Assembly (NCBI GenBank): GCA_964569715.1
Contig: CAZMUD010000005.1
Span: 1 to 35,318, forward strand
Direction of reading: 5' to 3'
Length of the DNA stretch: 35,318 nucleotides
Source of the DNA: CAZMUD01 sp964569715
GTDB taxonomy: Bacteria > Chloroflexota > Dehalococcoidia > Dehalococcoidales > UBA2162
A program made the translations under genes and the position numbers. Below are positions 23,879 through 32,239 of this stretch, one piece after another (within the stretch, counting starts at the first letter, position 1; each line of letters begins with the position of its first letter). The notes below the pieces were generated by a model, which saw only the letters and a program-made list of their open reading frames with translations, was not told the origin of the DNA and did no database searches.

Positions 23879-25642
23879 CTAAAAGAGCCCTTGCACTTTA
23901 CCGGTATTTACGTCTACATCTACCTTTCTATAGGCTGGGTCGGAGCTGGTTCCTGGCATCAGGCTGATGGTTCCAGCACAGGGACAGAGGAATTTTGCCC
24001 CGGAATAAACCAGCACATCACGGATAGGTAGAGTCCACCCCTTGGGGACACCCTTTACTGTCGGGTCGTGGGTAAGGCTCAGGTGAGTCTTCACCATCAT
24101 GGTAGCGTAATCATCATATTTAGCGTCAGATTCGAACTTCTTGGCTTTAGCCTCGGCATCAGGCGTCCAGGCCACGCCATCAGCTCCATAGACTACTTTA
24201 GCAATCTTATCGACCCGCTCCCTCAATTTCATCTCCGAGGGATAGAGGAATTTGAAATCGTTCTTATCTTCGCAGGCTTCCTTGACAACATCAGCCAGCT
24301 CCAGGGCGCCATCACCACCGTTAGCCCAATGAGTACTTTCAGCGCAGCGTGCCCCGGCTGCCTCAGCTGCCTTCCTGACCATGGTAACCTCAGCATCGGT
24401 GTCAGTGTGGAAGCGGTTGATGCACACCACCGGGTTGATACCGGATGTTCTGATGGTATTGATATGGTGCAACATATTGGGAAGGCCTTTCTCCAAGAGT
24501 CCCAAGTCCTCTTTAATGTAAGCATCAGGCAGGGCTAAACCGGCCACTACCCTAGGCCCACCACCGTGCATCTTCAGGGCACGGATAGTGGTAGTGAGCA
24601 CCGATACATGAGGTTTCAAACCACTATAGCGGCACTTGACATTCCAGAACTTCTCAAAGCCGATATCGGCGGCGAAGCCGCTCTCGGTAACGTGGTAGTC
24701 AAACATCTTGAGACCGATGCGGTCGGCGATGATGGATGATTGTCCCACGGCAATGTTGGCAAATGGTCCGGCATGCACCATTAAGGGCTGATACTCCACC
24801 GTGGAACACAGGGTAGGATTGATGGTGTTGCGCATCCAGGCAGTCATAGCACCGCCTACTTCCAGGTCACCCGTAGTAACCGCATTGCCCTTCTTATCGG
24901 AGGCTACAGTAATGTTATCCAGCCTTTCCCGCAGGTCAGCCAAATCTCTGACAATGGATAGGATAGCCATTAGCTCAGAGCTCACCGTGATGCCGAATTT
25001 GGACTGCATGGCAAAGCCATCCATACGTCCGCCGAGACCGATGATGATATTGCGAAGGCCCTGAGCACAAAAGTCCATAACCCAGCCCATTTCCACCCGG
25101 GTGGGGTCAATGTCCAGGCGGCGCATTCTGGTAAGCTTGACCAGACGCTCATCATCATAGTTACGCTCGTGCTGCATTCTAGCAGTAAGGGCTACCATAG
25201 CTAAGTTGTGGGCATTAGTGATGTCATTGATGTCGCCGGTAAGCCCCATAGAAAACTCGGACAGGGGAATGAGCAGCGCATTACCACCACCGGCAGCAGT
25301 CCCCTTGATATTCATCGTTGGCCCACCTGAAGGCTGGCGGATACAGCCACCCACATTCAGATTTCGCTTGCCCATGCCTTCCATAAGACCACACGCGGTC
25401 GTGCTTTTCCCCTCCCCCAGCGGCGTGGGGGTTATGGCGGTTACCTCAATATACTTGCCGTCCGGCTTGTCCTTGAGGCGCTCAATGATTTTCATGAAAT
25501 CGAGTCTGCATAGTCTCCCGTAAGGAATAATCTCATCTTTTTGCAGATTCAGCCTTTCTCTCCATTCATCAGGGGTTGGCATGTTTTCTTCAGCAGCTTC
25601 GGAAATCTGCCAATCCTTCATCTTTACCGCATCGTAAGCCAT
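23879..25642 (-). CDS. fhs: Formate--tetrahydrofolate ligase
   Basis: ATP-dependent entry step of the WL methyl branch, making 10-formyl-THF from formate. The 587-aa protein is a little longer than the common ~557. It contains the P-loop TPTPLGEGKSTT near residue 70, then RQPSGGPTMNIKGTAAGGG, LTGDINDITNAHNL, the GGGPRVVAGLALP loop and PVVCINRFHTDTDAE. ATG 25642 has AGGAGG 5 nt upstream. It lies between the two cooC-like genes. The source of formate is not encoded here. Confidence 0.96.
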   Translation of the reverse strand: MAYDAVKMKDWQISEAAEENMPTPDEWRERLNLQKDEIIPYGRLCRLDFMKIIERLKDKPDGKYIEVTAITPTPLGEGKSTTACGLMEGMGKRNLNVGGCIRQPSGGPTMNIKGTAAGGGNALLIPLSEFSMGLTGDINDITNAHNLAMVALTARMQHERNYDDERLVKLTRMRRLDIDPTRVEMGWVMDFCAQGLRNIIIGLGGRMDGFAMQSKFGITVSSELMAILSIVRDLADLRERLDNITVASDKKGNAVTTGDLEVGGAMTAWMRNTINPTLCSTVEYQPLMVHAGPFANIAVGQSSIIADRIGLKMFDYHVTESGFAADIGFEKFWNVKCRYSGLKPHVSVLTTTIRALKMHGGGPRVVAGLALPDAYIKEDLGLLEKGLPNMLHHINTIRTSGINPVVCINRFHTDTDAEVTMVRKAAEAAGARCAESTHWANGGDGALELADVVKEACEDKNDFKFLYPSEMKLRERVDKIAKVVYGADGVAWTPDAEAKAKKFESDAKYDDYATMMVKTHLSLTHDPTVKGVPKGWTLPIRDVLVYSGAKFLCPCAGTISLMPGTSSDPAYRKVDVDVNTGKVQGLF

Positions 25643-25673
25643 AGAAACCTCCTATTATTAATTTATCTTTGAC

Positions 25674-26465
25674 TTAATGATTCTCCGTTTCAATTCTTAA
25701 CGCAGTAGATAGCAAAGCCTGATAGATATCTTTCACCGCCGCAATAATCTGCTGGCTGGAGTCCAGAATGGGAAGATTGGCAAGGTCAGCGTCTACTATT
25801 GCCTGGTCATAGGGGATAAAGCCGAGGAATTCAAAGCCGGGTAGGTTAGAAATTAGGAATTCTTTTTCCGACTGGCTTCGGATTTTATTTCCTACCACGG
25901 CGATATTTTGCAAACCAATCTCCGCAGCCGACTTCTCGATGCTAAGGGCAGTCTCAATGCTCCGTCTACCCGGTTCGACAACCACAATCAGTTTATCTAC
26001 TGCCTTGGCTGTTCCCCGCCCCAAGTGCTCTATTCCCGCCTCCATATCCAAGATAACCACTTCATTCCTAGCCACAAGCAGGTGGGCCAGCAAGGCTTTT
26101 AGCAAGGCATTCTCGGGGCAATAACAGCCAGTATCACCCTTTTTAATTCTCCCCATCCTCATTAATCTAATTCCGTTTTGTCTCAGGGCATACTTTTCGG
26201 GTATGTCATCAACCTTGGGGTTTAATTTAAAATATGGTGCGGATTGGCCAGGTCGCGCTCCGGTTCTTTCTTCAATAAGCTCTTTCATCTCCGATATGGG
26301 GGTTACTTCCTCAGCCTGGGGAAAGCCAAGAGTAGCAGCTAGGTTAGCATCGGGGTCAGCATCTATAGCAATAACAGAATAGCCAGACTCAGCGAATATC
26401 TTGGAAAGCACAGACGCCAATAAAGTCTTGCCTACTCCACCTTTGCCGCTAATAGCAATCTTCAT
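25674..26465 (-). CDS. cooC: CooC/AcsF-type nickel-insertion ATPase (copy 2)
   Basis: Second CooC-like MinD-family ATPase (263 aa), distinct from copy 1. It has Walker A SGKGGVGKTLL, the AIDADPDANLAATLG switch, and the CxC metal motif in GDTGCYCPEN, followed by VVILDMEAGIEHLGRGT. It is the first gene of the WL block. ATG 26465 is preceded by a TTG codon, and there is no clear Shine-Dalgarno site (AAGATTTTG just upstream), which is unusual compared with its operon neighbours. The leader carries a hairpin. Two CooC copies in one operon fit separate roles for CODH and ACS nickel loading. Confidence 0.88.
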   Translation of the reverse strand: MKIAISGKGGVGKTLLASVLSKIFAESGYSVIAIDADPDANLAATLGFPQAEEVTPISEMKELIEERTGARPGQSAPYFKLNPKVDDIPEKYALRQNGIRLMRMGRIKKGDTGCYCPENALLKALLAHLLVARNEVVILDMEAGIEHLGRGTAKAVDKLIVVVEPGRRSIETALSIEKSAAEIGLQNIAVVGNKIRSQSEKEFLISNLPGFEFLGFIPYDQAIVDADLANLPILDSSQQIIAAVKDIYQALLSTALRIETENH

Positions 26466-26489
26466 CAAAATCTTATTTTTGACATAATT

Positions 26490-26523
26490 AAAGCTGAGAC
26501 TTTTGGGGAAAGCACTCAGCCTT
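26490..26523 (-). promoter_or_regulatory. Hairpin in the leader of the Wood-Ljungdahl operon
   Basis: On the minus strand AAGGCTGAG (26515-26523) pairs with CTCAGCTTT (26490-26498), 9 bp with one G-U, and an inner TTT/AAA with a CCCC loop can extend it. It lies about 26 nt downstream of the predicted transcription start and about 25 nt before the first ATG, followed by an A/T-rich stretch. It could be an attenuator, an mRNA-stability element or the end of read-through from glmS. Confidence 0.55.
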
Positions 26524-26555
26524 AATAAACCCGGTTATCGGCGCTTACCCTAGAT

Positions 26556-26584
26556 AGTATATCCTATGCTTGGTGAGAAGTCAA
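26556..26584 (-). promoter_or_regulatory. Strong predicted promoter of the Wood-Ljungdahl operon
   Basis: On the minus strand TTGACT (26579-26584), a 17-bp spacer and TATACT (26556-26561) match the sigma70 consensus at 5/6 and 5/6. It lies in the 153-bp gap between glmS and the first cooC-like gene. The predicted start is near 26549, giving a leader of about 84 nt. Confidence 0.75.
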
Positions 26585-26618
26585 GTAATCTGGTGAGATG
26601 ATTTGTCAACCCTATCCC

Positions 26619-28403
26619 CTATTCTACGGTTACACTTTTAGCTAAGTTGCGTGGGAAATCTATAGGGCAGCCCCTCTCTTTGGCAGTATAGTAGGCAAGT
26701 AGCTGTAAGGCTACTGTATTAACTACAGGGGAAAATATGGCATCAACTTGCGGCACGGTAATGACCCAATCAGCCAATTCCTCAATAGCCTCGTCCCCCT
26801 CTTCAGCCAGCGCTATCACGGGTGACCCTCTAGCCTTGATTTCCTTAATATTGGTCAGCATAGCTTCATAGGTGTTATCCTTAGCTACAATGGCAATGAC
26901 CGGCGTATCACTGCCCAGTAAGGCAAAGGGACCGTGCTTCATCTCTCCAGCAGCATAGGCTTCGGCGTGAATGTAGGAAATCTCCTTTAGCTTAAGTGCC
27001 CCCTCCAGAGCTACCGGAAAGTTTATGCCTCTACCTATGAAGAACACATCCTCATACCCTGACAGATATTTGGCATACTCCATAATCTTAGCTTCATCAT
27101 CCAATACCTGTTGCACCTTACTCGGCAGTTGCCTTAACTCCACAAGCAGGCTAGCTAACTGTCTAGCATCAGCCTTAGAATATGACATTGCTAGCCAGTA
27201 TAACACCATTAGCTGAGCCACAAGACTCTTGGTGGCAGCCACACTTATCTCAGGGCCAGCCCGGGTGTAAATAGTCTGGTTGGCAATTCGGCTGGCAGTG
27301 CTACCCACCACATTAGTAATGGCTATCACCCGGCACCCTGCCTCCCCTAACCTCTTCATAGCCTTCAGCGTATCGGCCGTCTCACCTGACTGGGTGATAG
27401 CCAGGGCAACAGTTCTGGCCAGGGTATAGCTATAGTAGTTGAATTCAGAGGCTATCTCAACCCTCGCCGGAATTCTGAGCAGCTCTTCCACAATATATCT
27501 CCCTATCAGGGCAGCATGATAGGAAGTGCCACAGGCTACCATAAGCATGGATTCGACACCTGCGTCTCTCATCACTGTTAAATCGACTACTGGTTCAGTT
27601 TCTCGGGTATATTCCCCGAGGGTATTCCGTATCACCCTGGGCTGTTCATGAATCTCCTTGAGCATAAAGTGCTCATAGCCTGCCTTCTGAGCCTCTTCCA
27701 CACTCCACAAAATCTCATGCTCTTCCCGAGCAACCTCTATGCCGTCTCTTCTAATCTTTATGTCATGTTTGGTAACAACCCCAATATCACCATCCTCTAA
27801 GTAGATAACTCTACCGGTATAATCCAGTATCGCCGGCACATCTGAGGCGATAAAGTTCTCTCTATCACCTGTGCCAATAATTAATGGGCTGTCTTTTCTG
27901 GCAGCTACCAATTTAGGCTCACCCGCTATCAATACTATGATGGCGTAGGAACCTTCTACATCACGCAAGGCAGCTTCTACCGCCTTTTCTAAACTACCAT
28001 CATAGTATTTGCCAATGAGGTGGGGTATTACCTCAGTATCTGTTTCAGAAACAAAATTATGCCCCTCACTGGCTAGTCGGCGTTTTAACTCCTGGTAATT
28101 ACTTATCACCCCATTGTGCACCACAGCAATTTTGCCTGTGCAATCAAGATGAGGATGAGCATTTACCTGAGACGGCTCACCATGAGTTGCCCACCTGGTA
28201 TGACCAATGCCTGTCGTCCCTTTAAACCTTGGTGATATCTTTCCTAACGCCTCCACCCTGACCGCATCCTTATACACCTTAATGCCACCGACTGCCACAG
28301 CTATGCCGCAGGAGTCGTAACCCCGGTACTCTAGCCTCCTTAGGCAATTAAGCAGTATGGACTGAGCTTGTTTATCTCCAATATAGCCTACAATGCCACA
28401 CAT
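26619..28403 (-). CDS. glmS: Glutamine--fructose-6-phosphate aminotransferase
   Basis: Makes glucosamine-6-phosphate from fructose-6-phosphate and glutamine, the first step to UDP-GlcNAc and peptidoglycan or glycans. The 594-aa protein has the Ntn-type glutaminase start MCGIVGYIG (Cys nucleophile), GHTRWATHGEPS, then two SIS domains (MLMVACGTSYHAALIG; AITQSGETADT; VFFIGRGINFPVALEGALKLKE) and the C-terminal NLAKSVTVE. It has no strong ribosome site before ATG 28403. The 99-bp upstream gap contains a hairpin repeat; no glmS ribozyme core was recognised. It is the last gene of the glmM - nucleotidyltransferase pair - glmS unit. Confidence 0.95.
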   Translation of the reverse strand: MCGIVGYIGDKQAQSILLNCLRRLEYRGYDSCGIAVAVGGIKVYKDAVRVEALGKISPRFKGTTGIGHTRWATHGEPSQVNAHPHLDCTGKIAVVHNGVISNYQELKRRLASEGHNFVSETDTEVIPHLIGKYYDGSLEKAVEAALRDVEGSYAIIVLIAGEPKLVAARKDSPLIIGTGDRENFIASDVPAILDYTGRVIYLEDGDIGVVTKHDIKIRRDGIEVAREEHEILWSVEEAQKAGYEHFMLKEIHEQPRVIRNTLGEYTRETEPVVDLTVMRDAGVESMLMVACGTSYHAALIGRYIVEELLRIPARVEIASEFNYYSYTLARTVALAITQSGETADTLKAMKRLGEAGCRVIAITNVVGSTASRIANQTIYTRAGPEISVAATKSLVAQLMVLYWLAMSYSKADARQLASLLVELRQLPSKVQQVLDDEAKIMEYAKYLSGYEDVFFIGRGINFPVALEGALKLKEISYIHAEAYAAGEMKHGPFALLGSDTPVIAIVAKDNTYEAMLTNIKEIKARGSPVIALAEEGDEAIEELADWVITVPQVDAIFSPVVNTVALQLLAYYTAKERGCPIDFPRNLAKSVTVE

Positions 28404-28472
28404 AATTTAGATTGCTGAAAGTCCTTTAAACTTTTCAGTAAAATCTCTCCCTTTCCGCTTCGCTTTTAATCT

Positions 28473-28499
28473 CCGCTGAAAAACCATGTTTTTCAGTGG
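28473..28499. repeat. Hairpin upstream of glmS; copy 2 of a dispersed repeat
   Basis: Arms 28473-28484 (CCGCTGAAAAAC) and 28488-28499 (GTTTTTCAGTGG) pair with a single G-U/mismatch around a 3-nt loop. It is nearly identical to 1500-1526, including the flanking CTC and TCT. It lies between a nucleotidyltransferase stop and glmS; no T-run follows on the minus strand, so it is not a classic terminator. Confidence 0.8.
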
Positions 28500-28502
28500 T
28501 CT

Positions 28503-29678
28503 TTATACCACAAAGCTCCTATCAGGCAGCTTTCCACTAATCAGCTTCAGCGCTTGAATTTGGCTATAGTTACCTATAATAGCTCCAGCCTGAGCCACCA
28601 CACTACTCCCCAGCTTACAACCCACACCGAGCATCGCCCCTACATTCACCAGGTGGTATTCACCATCAACCTTGACCTCGGCTTCACCACTACAGGCAGT
28701 AAAGTGCCCTTTCATAACACAGCCATCATCAATAACCGAATCCTGCATAATAGACCCCGGTCCGATACTAACATCATCGCCGATAACACTATTTTTTATC
28801 TCACTAAATGGCGAAATAACTACGTTGTCACCAATACTGGTAGACGGCAGGAGGTGTACATTGGGACCTATATCGCAATCTTCCCCGATAACTACTGGGC
28901 CAACTATGTATGAGTTCGACCGTATCACCGTATCCTTCCCCACCGAGACCAGCCCTTTTACTGAAGCACCCGCCTCAATAGTACCCCCCAAGCTAGCCGG
29001 GATTCGGTGGAGAATAGCATCGTTAAGGTTTAATATATCCCACGGGTAGACAACATCAAGCCAGATGCCATCTGTTTCCTGAGCACTAATAGCATGTCCC
29101 TGAGCTAGCATACCGTTTAGGACATCAGGAATATCCAACTCAGCGCCAACAAAGTCAAAAATCTCTCGGCTAAAGGCATAAATGCCGGTATTAACTATAT
29201 TACCTTTAGCCTCTTTGGGTTTTTCCACAATATCCTTCACTACGCCCTTCTCAGTGAGCACCACCCCATATCTCGCCGTGTCATCTACCTTCTTCACCAG
29301 CACAGCATTTGGCTTCATCGCAACAAACTGGGCAATGGTATCAGCTTCAATTAGGTTGTCACCAGGCAGAACCAGAAATTCATCCTCGACTACATCTTTA
29401 ACTTGTGACAGGGCATGAGCTGTCCCTAGTTGTTTTTCTTGTGTTATGTAAACTATTTCAACACCAAACTGCTCCCCGGCGCCCATATAATCAAATACCT
29501 GCTCCCTCCTGTAGCCAACCACTATGACAATATGGCGAATGCCATTCTGAGCTAACGACTCAACCACATACTGCAGTATTGGTTTATCGGCTATAGAAAG
29601 CATCACCTTTGGCTTGGTAAGTGTAAATGGTCTAAGCCTTTGCCCTTCGCCTGCGGCTAGAATCACTGCCTGCTTCAT
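28503..29678 (-). CDS. Sugar-phosphate nucleotidyltransferase with beta-helix domain (copy 1)
   Basis: A 391-aa NTP-transferase that joins a sugar-1-phosphate to a nucleotide. The N-terminal Rossmann-like domain has the nucleotide loop LAAGEGQRLRPFTLTKPKVML and the metal Asp in VLPGDNLIE. From about residue 230 a left-handed beta-helix of hexapeptide repeats follows (GEDCDIGPNV, GDNVVISPFSEI, GDDVSIGPGSIM). It is archaeal-like GlmU/GlcNAc-1-P uridyltransferase in design. The last helix coils differ from copy 2 and lack the KRRKLGAIIGD block, so acetyltransferase activity is doubtful. ATG 29678 has AGGAG 6 nt upstream and follows copy 2 by 9 bp. Glucose- or GlcNAc-1-phosphate could be the substrate. 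Confidence 0.85.
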   Translation of the reverse strand: MKQAVILAAGEGQRLRPFTLTKPKVMLSIADKPILQYVVESLAQNGIRHIVIVVGYRREQVFDYMGAGEQFGVEIVYITQEKQLGTAHALSQVKDVVEDEFLVLPGDNLIEADTIAQFVAMKPNAVLVKKVDDTARYGVVLTEKGVVKDIVEKPKEAKGNIVNTGIYAFSREIFDFVGAELDIPDVLNGMLAQGHAISAQETDGIWLDVVYPWDILNLNDAILHRIPASLGGTIEAGASVKGLVSVGKDTVIRSNSYIVGPVVIGEDCDIGPNVHLLPSTSIGDNVVISPFSEIKNSVIGDDVSIGPGSIMQDSVIDDGCVMKGHFTACSGEAEVKVDGEYHLVNVGAMLGVGCKLGSSVVAQAGAIIGNYSQIQALKLISGKLPDRSFVV

Positions 29679-29687
29679 TGTTCACTC

Positions 29688-30890
29688 CTAAAATATCTTT
29701 GAGTCCGGCGAAATAACCCCACTGACTATAGCCCCTGGTCCAATATGGGTATTATTACCAATCACAGCACCCACGTTAATACAGGCATTAATCCCTGTTT
29801 CAACCCTGTCCCCGATTATAGCCCCCAGCTTGCGCCTTTTGGTGTTCTTACCAGCTACCCATATCTCTTTCTCATCAAGCCTAAGATTGGCAATCTTAGT
29901 GCCGGCACCTAAATTGCACCCCTCACCAATAATACTATCCCCCACATAGTTATGGTGGGGGATTTTGCTACCACTCATGATTATAGAGTTCTTGACCTCC
30001 ACAGCACCGCCTATATGACAGCCATCGCCGATAGCAGTATGAGGACGAATATAGCAGCTGGGACCAATTTCACAATCCTGCCCAATCATCACCGGACCAA
30101 CTATATAGGAGCCTGACCTCACTATCGTACCCTTCCCAATGGCAACCACACCCTTGATTACTACATTCTCTTCTACCTCACCCAGGTTCTGCGACTCAAT
30201 CCCTGATAGTAGAGATTCATTGGCTGGCAGTAAGTCCCACGGATAGCTACAATCGAGCCAGTAGTCGATTTTCTGATATGAAACACGCTGTCCCTGGTCT
30301 ATCAACAACTGCAGGGAATCGGTTATCTCATACTCCCCCCGCGGCGATTTTGACGTCTGAGATATGGCGGCAAATATATCCGAGGTGAACAGATATAGAC
30401 CAGCATTTGCCATATAACAAGGGAGCTTCTCTACCTTCTCATAAATATGAACTACCTTGCCTTCCCCCAATTCAACCAAGCCTAAATCCTCAGCATCCTT
30501 AACCTCAACCACACTTATGGTATTATCGCTCCCTTTGGCTAAGCTACCGATGTCCTTTTGGTCAACAACAATATCCCCGTTTATCATTAAGAAATCCCCA
30601 TCTACCAAGCCCTCAACCATTCTAAGCGCATCAGCCGTGCCCAATTGCTTACGCTGGGTACAATAGTCTATGCTTACCCGCCATTTGTCACCACTGCCAA
30701 AATAATGTCGCACCTGCTCATCGTGATAGCCAACGATGAAAATAAACTCACTAACACCAGCCTTCCCAGCCTCAATGAGCAAATGCTCCAGGATAGGCTT
30801 ATTGGCTATAGGTAGCATTACCTTAGGTCTGGTATAGGTGAGAGGACGCATCCGGCTCCCTTCACCAGCAGCTAAAATAACTGCCTTCAC
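29688..30890 (-). CDS. Bifunctional GlmU-like nucleotidyltransferase/acetyltransferase (copy 2)
   Basis: A 400-aa enzyme with a nucleotidyltransferase head (LAAGEGSRMRPLTYTRPKVML; MINGDIVVD) and a left-handed beta-helix tail. The tail carries GAGTKIANLRLDEKEI, then NTKRRKLGAIIGDRVETGINACIN and GPGAIVSGVISPD, the arrangement I associate with archaeal bifunctional enzymes (ST0452/MJ1101 type) that acetylate GlcN-1-P and then uridylylate it. Next to glmM and glmS this would complete UDP-GlcNAc synthesis. The start is GTG 30890 with AAGGAGG 6 nt upstream, 1 bp after the glmM stop. Confidence 0.85.
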   Translation of the reverse strand: MKAVILAAGEGSRMRPLTYTRPKVMLPIANKPILEHLLIEAGKAGVSEFIFIVGYHDEQVRHYFGSGDKWRVSIDYCTQRKQLGTADALRMVEGLVDGDFLMINGDIVVDQKDIGSLAKGSDNTISVVEVKDAEDLGLVELGEGKVVHIYEKVEKLPCYMANAGLYLFTSDIFAAISQTSKSPRGEYEITDSLQLLIDQGQRVSYQKIDYWLDCSYPWDLLPANESLLSGIESQNLGEVEENVVIKGVVAIGKGTIVRSGSYIVGPVMIGQDCEIGPSCYIRPHTAIGDGCHIGGAVEVKNSIIMSGSKIPHHNYVGDSIIGEGCNLGAGTKIANLRLDEKEIWVAGKNTKRRKLGAIIGDRVETGINACINVGAVIGNNTHIGPGAIVSGVISPDSKIF

Positions 30891-30891
30891 C

Positions 30892-32190
30892 CTATTCCTC
30901 CTTACTTCCCTTCATGCACCCCTTGATTGCCTTAACACCACTGTCATATAGTTGATGCACCCGTGCCTCGCTCATTGCCTCAGCCGTTACCCTTATCTTG
31001 GGCTCAGTGCCTGAGACTCTAATTAGCAGCCAACCATCTTCAAAGCTCAGTTTAATGCCATCAATACTGCTTACCGATAATGGCTCCATAGCCAAGAGTT
31101 GTCTTTCCATATCAGACACCACGACTCCTTTATTAGTGACGCTGCCCCGGAGAAGCGGGTAACAGGGTATGCTATCAACTAATTGTGATAGCTTTTGATG
31201 GCTAGCTATAGCTACCAGTCGGGCGGCAGCATAAATGCCATCGGGACACAGCGAGCTAGTAGGGAAAATCCAGCTTCCTGACGGTTCACCACCGAAATCC
31301 CCACCCTTCTTGAGTTCCTCAGAGACGCAGGTATCTCCAACCGGGGTTCGGATAATACTGAAACCCATTTCATCAATTACCATAGAGGCATCTATGGTAG
31401 TAACTACCTCTTTTGCCCCTGCCTGCTGAGCGAAAAGTACCAACAGCTTATCTCCCGGTATGAACCTGCCATTATCATCTACCGCCATCATACGGTCAGC
31501 ATCCCCGTCATGGGCAATACCTAAATCAGCACCAAGCTCCCTTGTTGCCCGTATTAGCTCCTCTAGATTGGCCTCGGTTGGCTCAATAGCGTGGGGAAAG
31601 AAGCCACTGGGGTGACAATTTAGAGCTACCACTTCACAGCCCATCCTCCTTAATAATTGAGGAGTAATCACTGAAGCAGCACCACAACCACAGTCTACCA
31701 CTACCTTAAGTTTTGATTCACCGGGAAAATCTTGCAGTATGCGCTCAATATGCTTCTCAACAGCTCCATTATGAACGCTACTGGTCTTAATCTCACTCCA
31801 TAGGGCGACAGAAAGAGAGTCACTTAGAATCATGTCTTCTATCTGCTCTCGCTGATTAGCATCAAAGGCAGAGCCATCCGGGTTCAGAAGCTTTATACCG
31901 TTATATTCAGGAGGGTTGTGCGAAGCAGTAATCATTGCCCCGGCACCAAATTCCCCGGCAGCCAGAGCCAGCGTTGGCGTGGGCATGACTCCAGCATCGC
32001 CACACTCTGAGCCAGCCGCCAGTAACCCGGAGATGAAGGCATGTTTTACAGCGTTGCTAGAAGTTCTGGTATCACAGCCCACTACTACATTGTCATAGGT
32101 TTTACCTACCGCCAGACCAGCCTTCAGCGCCAACTCAACCAGGCTCTTATCGGCAACCCTCCGTATCCCAGACGTACCAAATAATCCCAT
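30892..32190 (-). CDS. glmM: Phosphoglucosamine mutase (archaeal-like)
   Basis: Converts glucosamine-6-phosphate to glucosamine-1-phosphate; the relevant family is the phosphohexomutases. The 432-aa protein starts MGLFGTSGIRR. It has the phosphoserine loop ITASHNPPEYNG, the metal loop IAHDGDADRMMAVDD, the sugar loop GGEPSGSWIFP and the C-terminal phosphate loop RVSGTEPKIRV. The ATG lies only about 3 nt after the predicted transcription start of an excellent promoter and has no Shine-Dalgarno sequence, so the mRNA is likely leaderless. It heads the unit with both nucleotidyltransferases and glmS. Confidence 0.9.
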   Translation of the reverse strand: MGLFGTSGIRRVADKSLVELALKAGLAVGKTYDNVVVGCDTRTSSNAVKHAFISGLLAAGSECGDAGVMPTPTLALAAGEFGAGAMITASHNPPEYNGIKLLNPDGSAFDANQREQIEDMILSDSLSVALWSEIKTSSVHNGAVEKHIERILQDFPGESKLKVVVDCGCGAASVITPQLLRRMGCEVVALNCHPSGFFPHAIEPTEANLEELIRATRELGADLGIAHDGDADRMMAVDDNGRFIPGDKLLVLFAQQAGAKEVVTTIDASMVIDEMGFSIIRTPVGDTCVSEELKKGGDFGGEPSGSWIFPTSSLCPDGIYAAARLVAIASHQKLSQLVDSIPCYPLLRGSVTNKGVVVSDMERQLLAMEPLSVSSIDGIKLSFEDGWLLIRVSGTEPKIRVTAEAMSEARVHQLYDSGVKAIKGCMKGSKEE

Positions 32191-32199
32191 GATGGATTG

Positions 32200-32228
32200 A
32201 TTTTAACCCTCGTGTATCTAGATGTCAA
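32200..32228 (-). promoter_or_regulatory. Consensus promoter of glmM (leaderless start)
   Basis: On the minus strand TTGACA (32223-32228), a 17-bp spacer and TAAAAT (32200-32205) lie in a 49-bp gap. A start about 7 nt downstream falls near 32193, and the glmM ATG begins at 32190. Confidence 0.75.
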
Positions 32229-32239
32229 TTTAGCGGATT

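Noticed and set aside
28404..28502. glmS ribozyme upstream of glmS
   Set aside because: The gap is only 99 bp and I see none of the conserved ribozyme core; it contains just the hairpin repeat and a loose CTGAAA/TTTCAG pairing.
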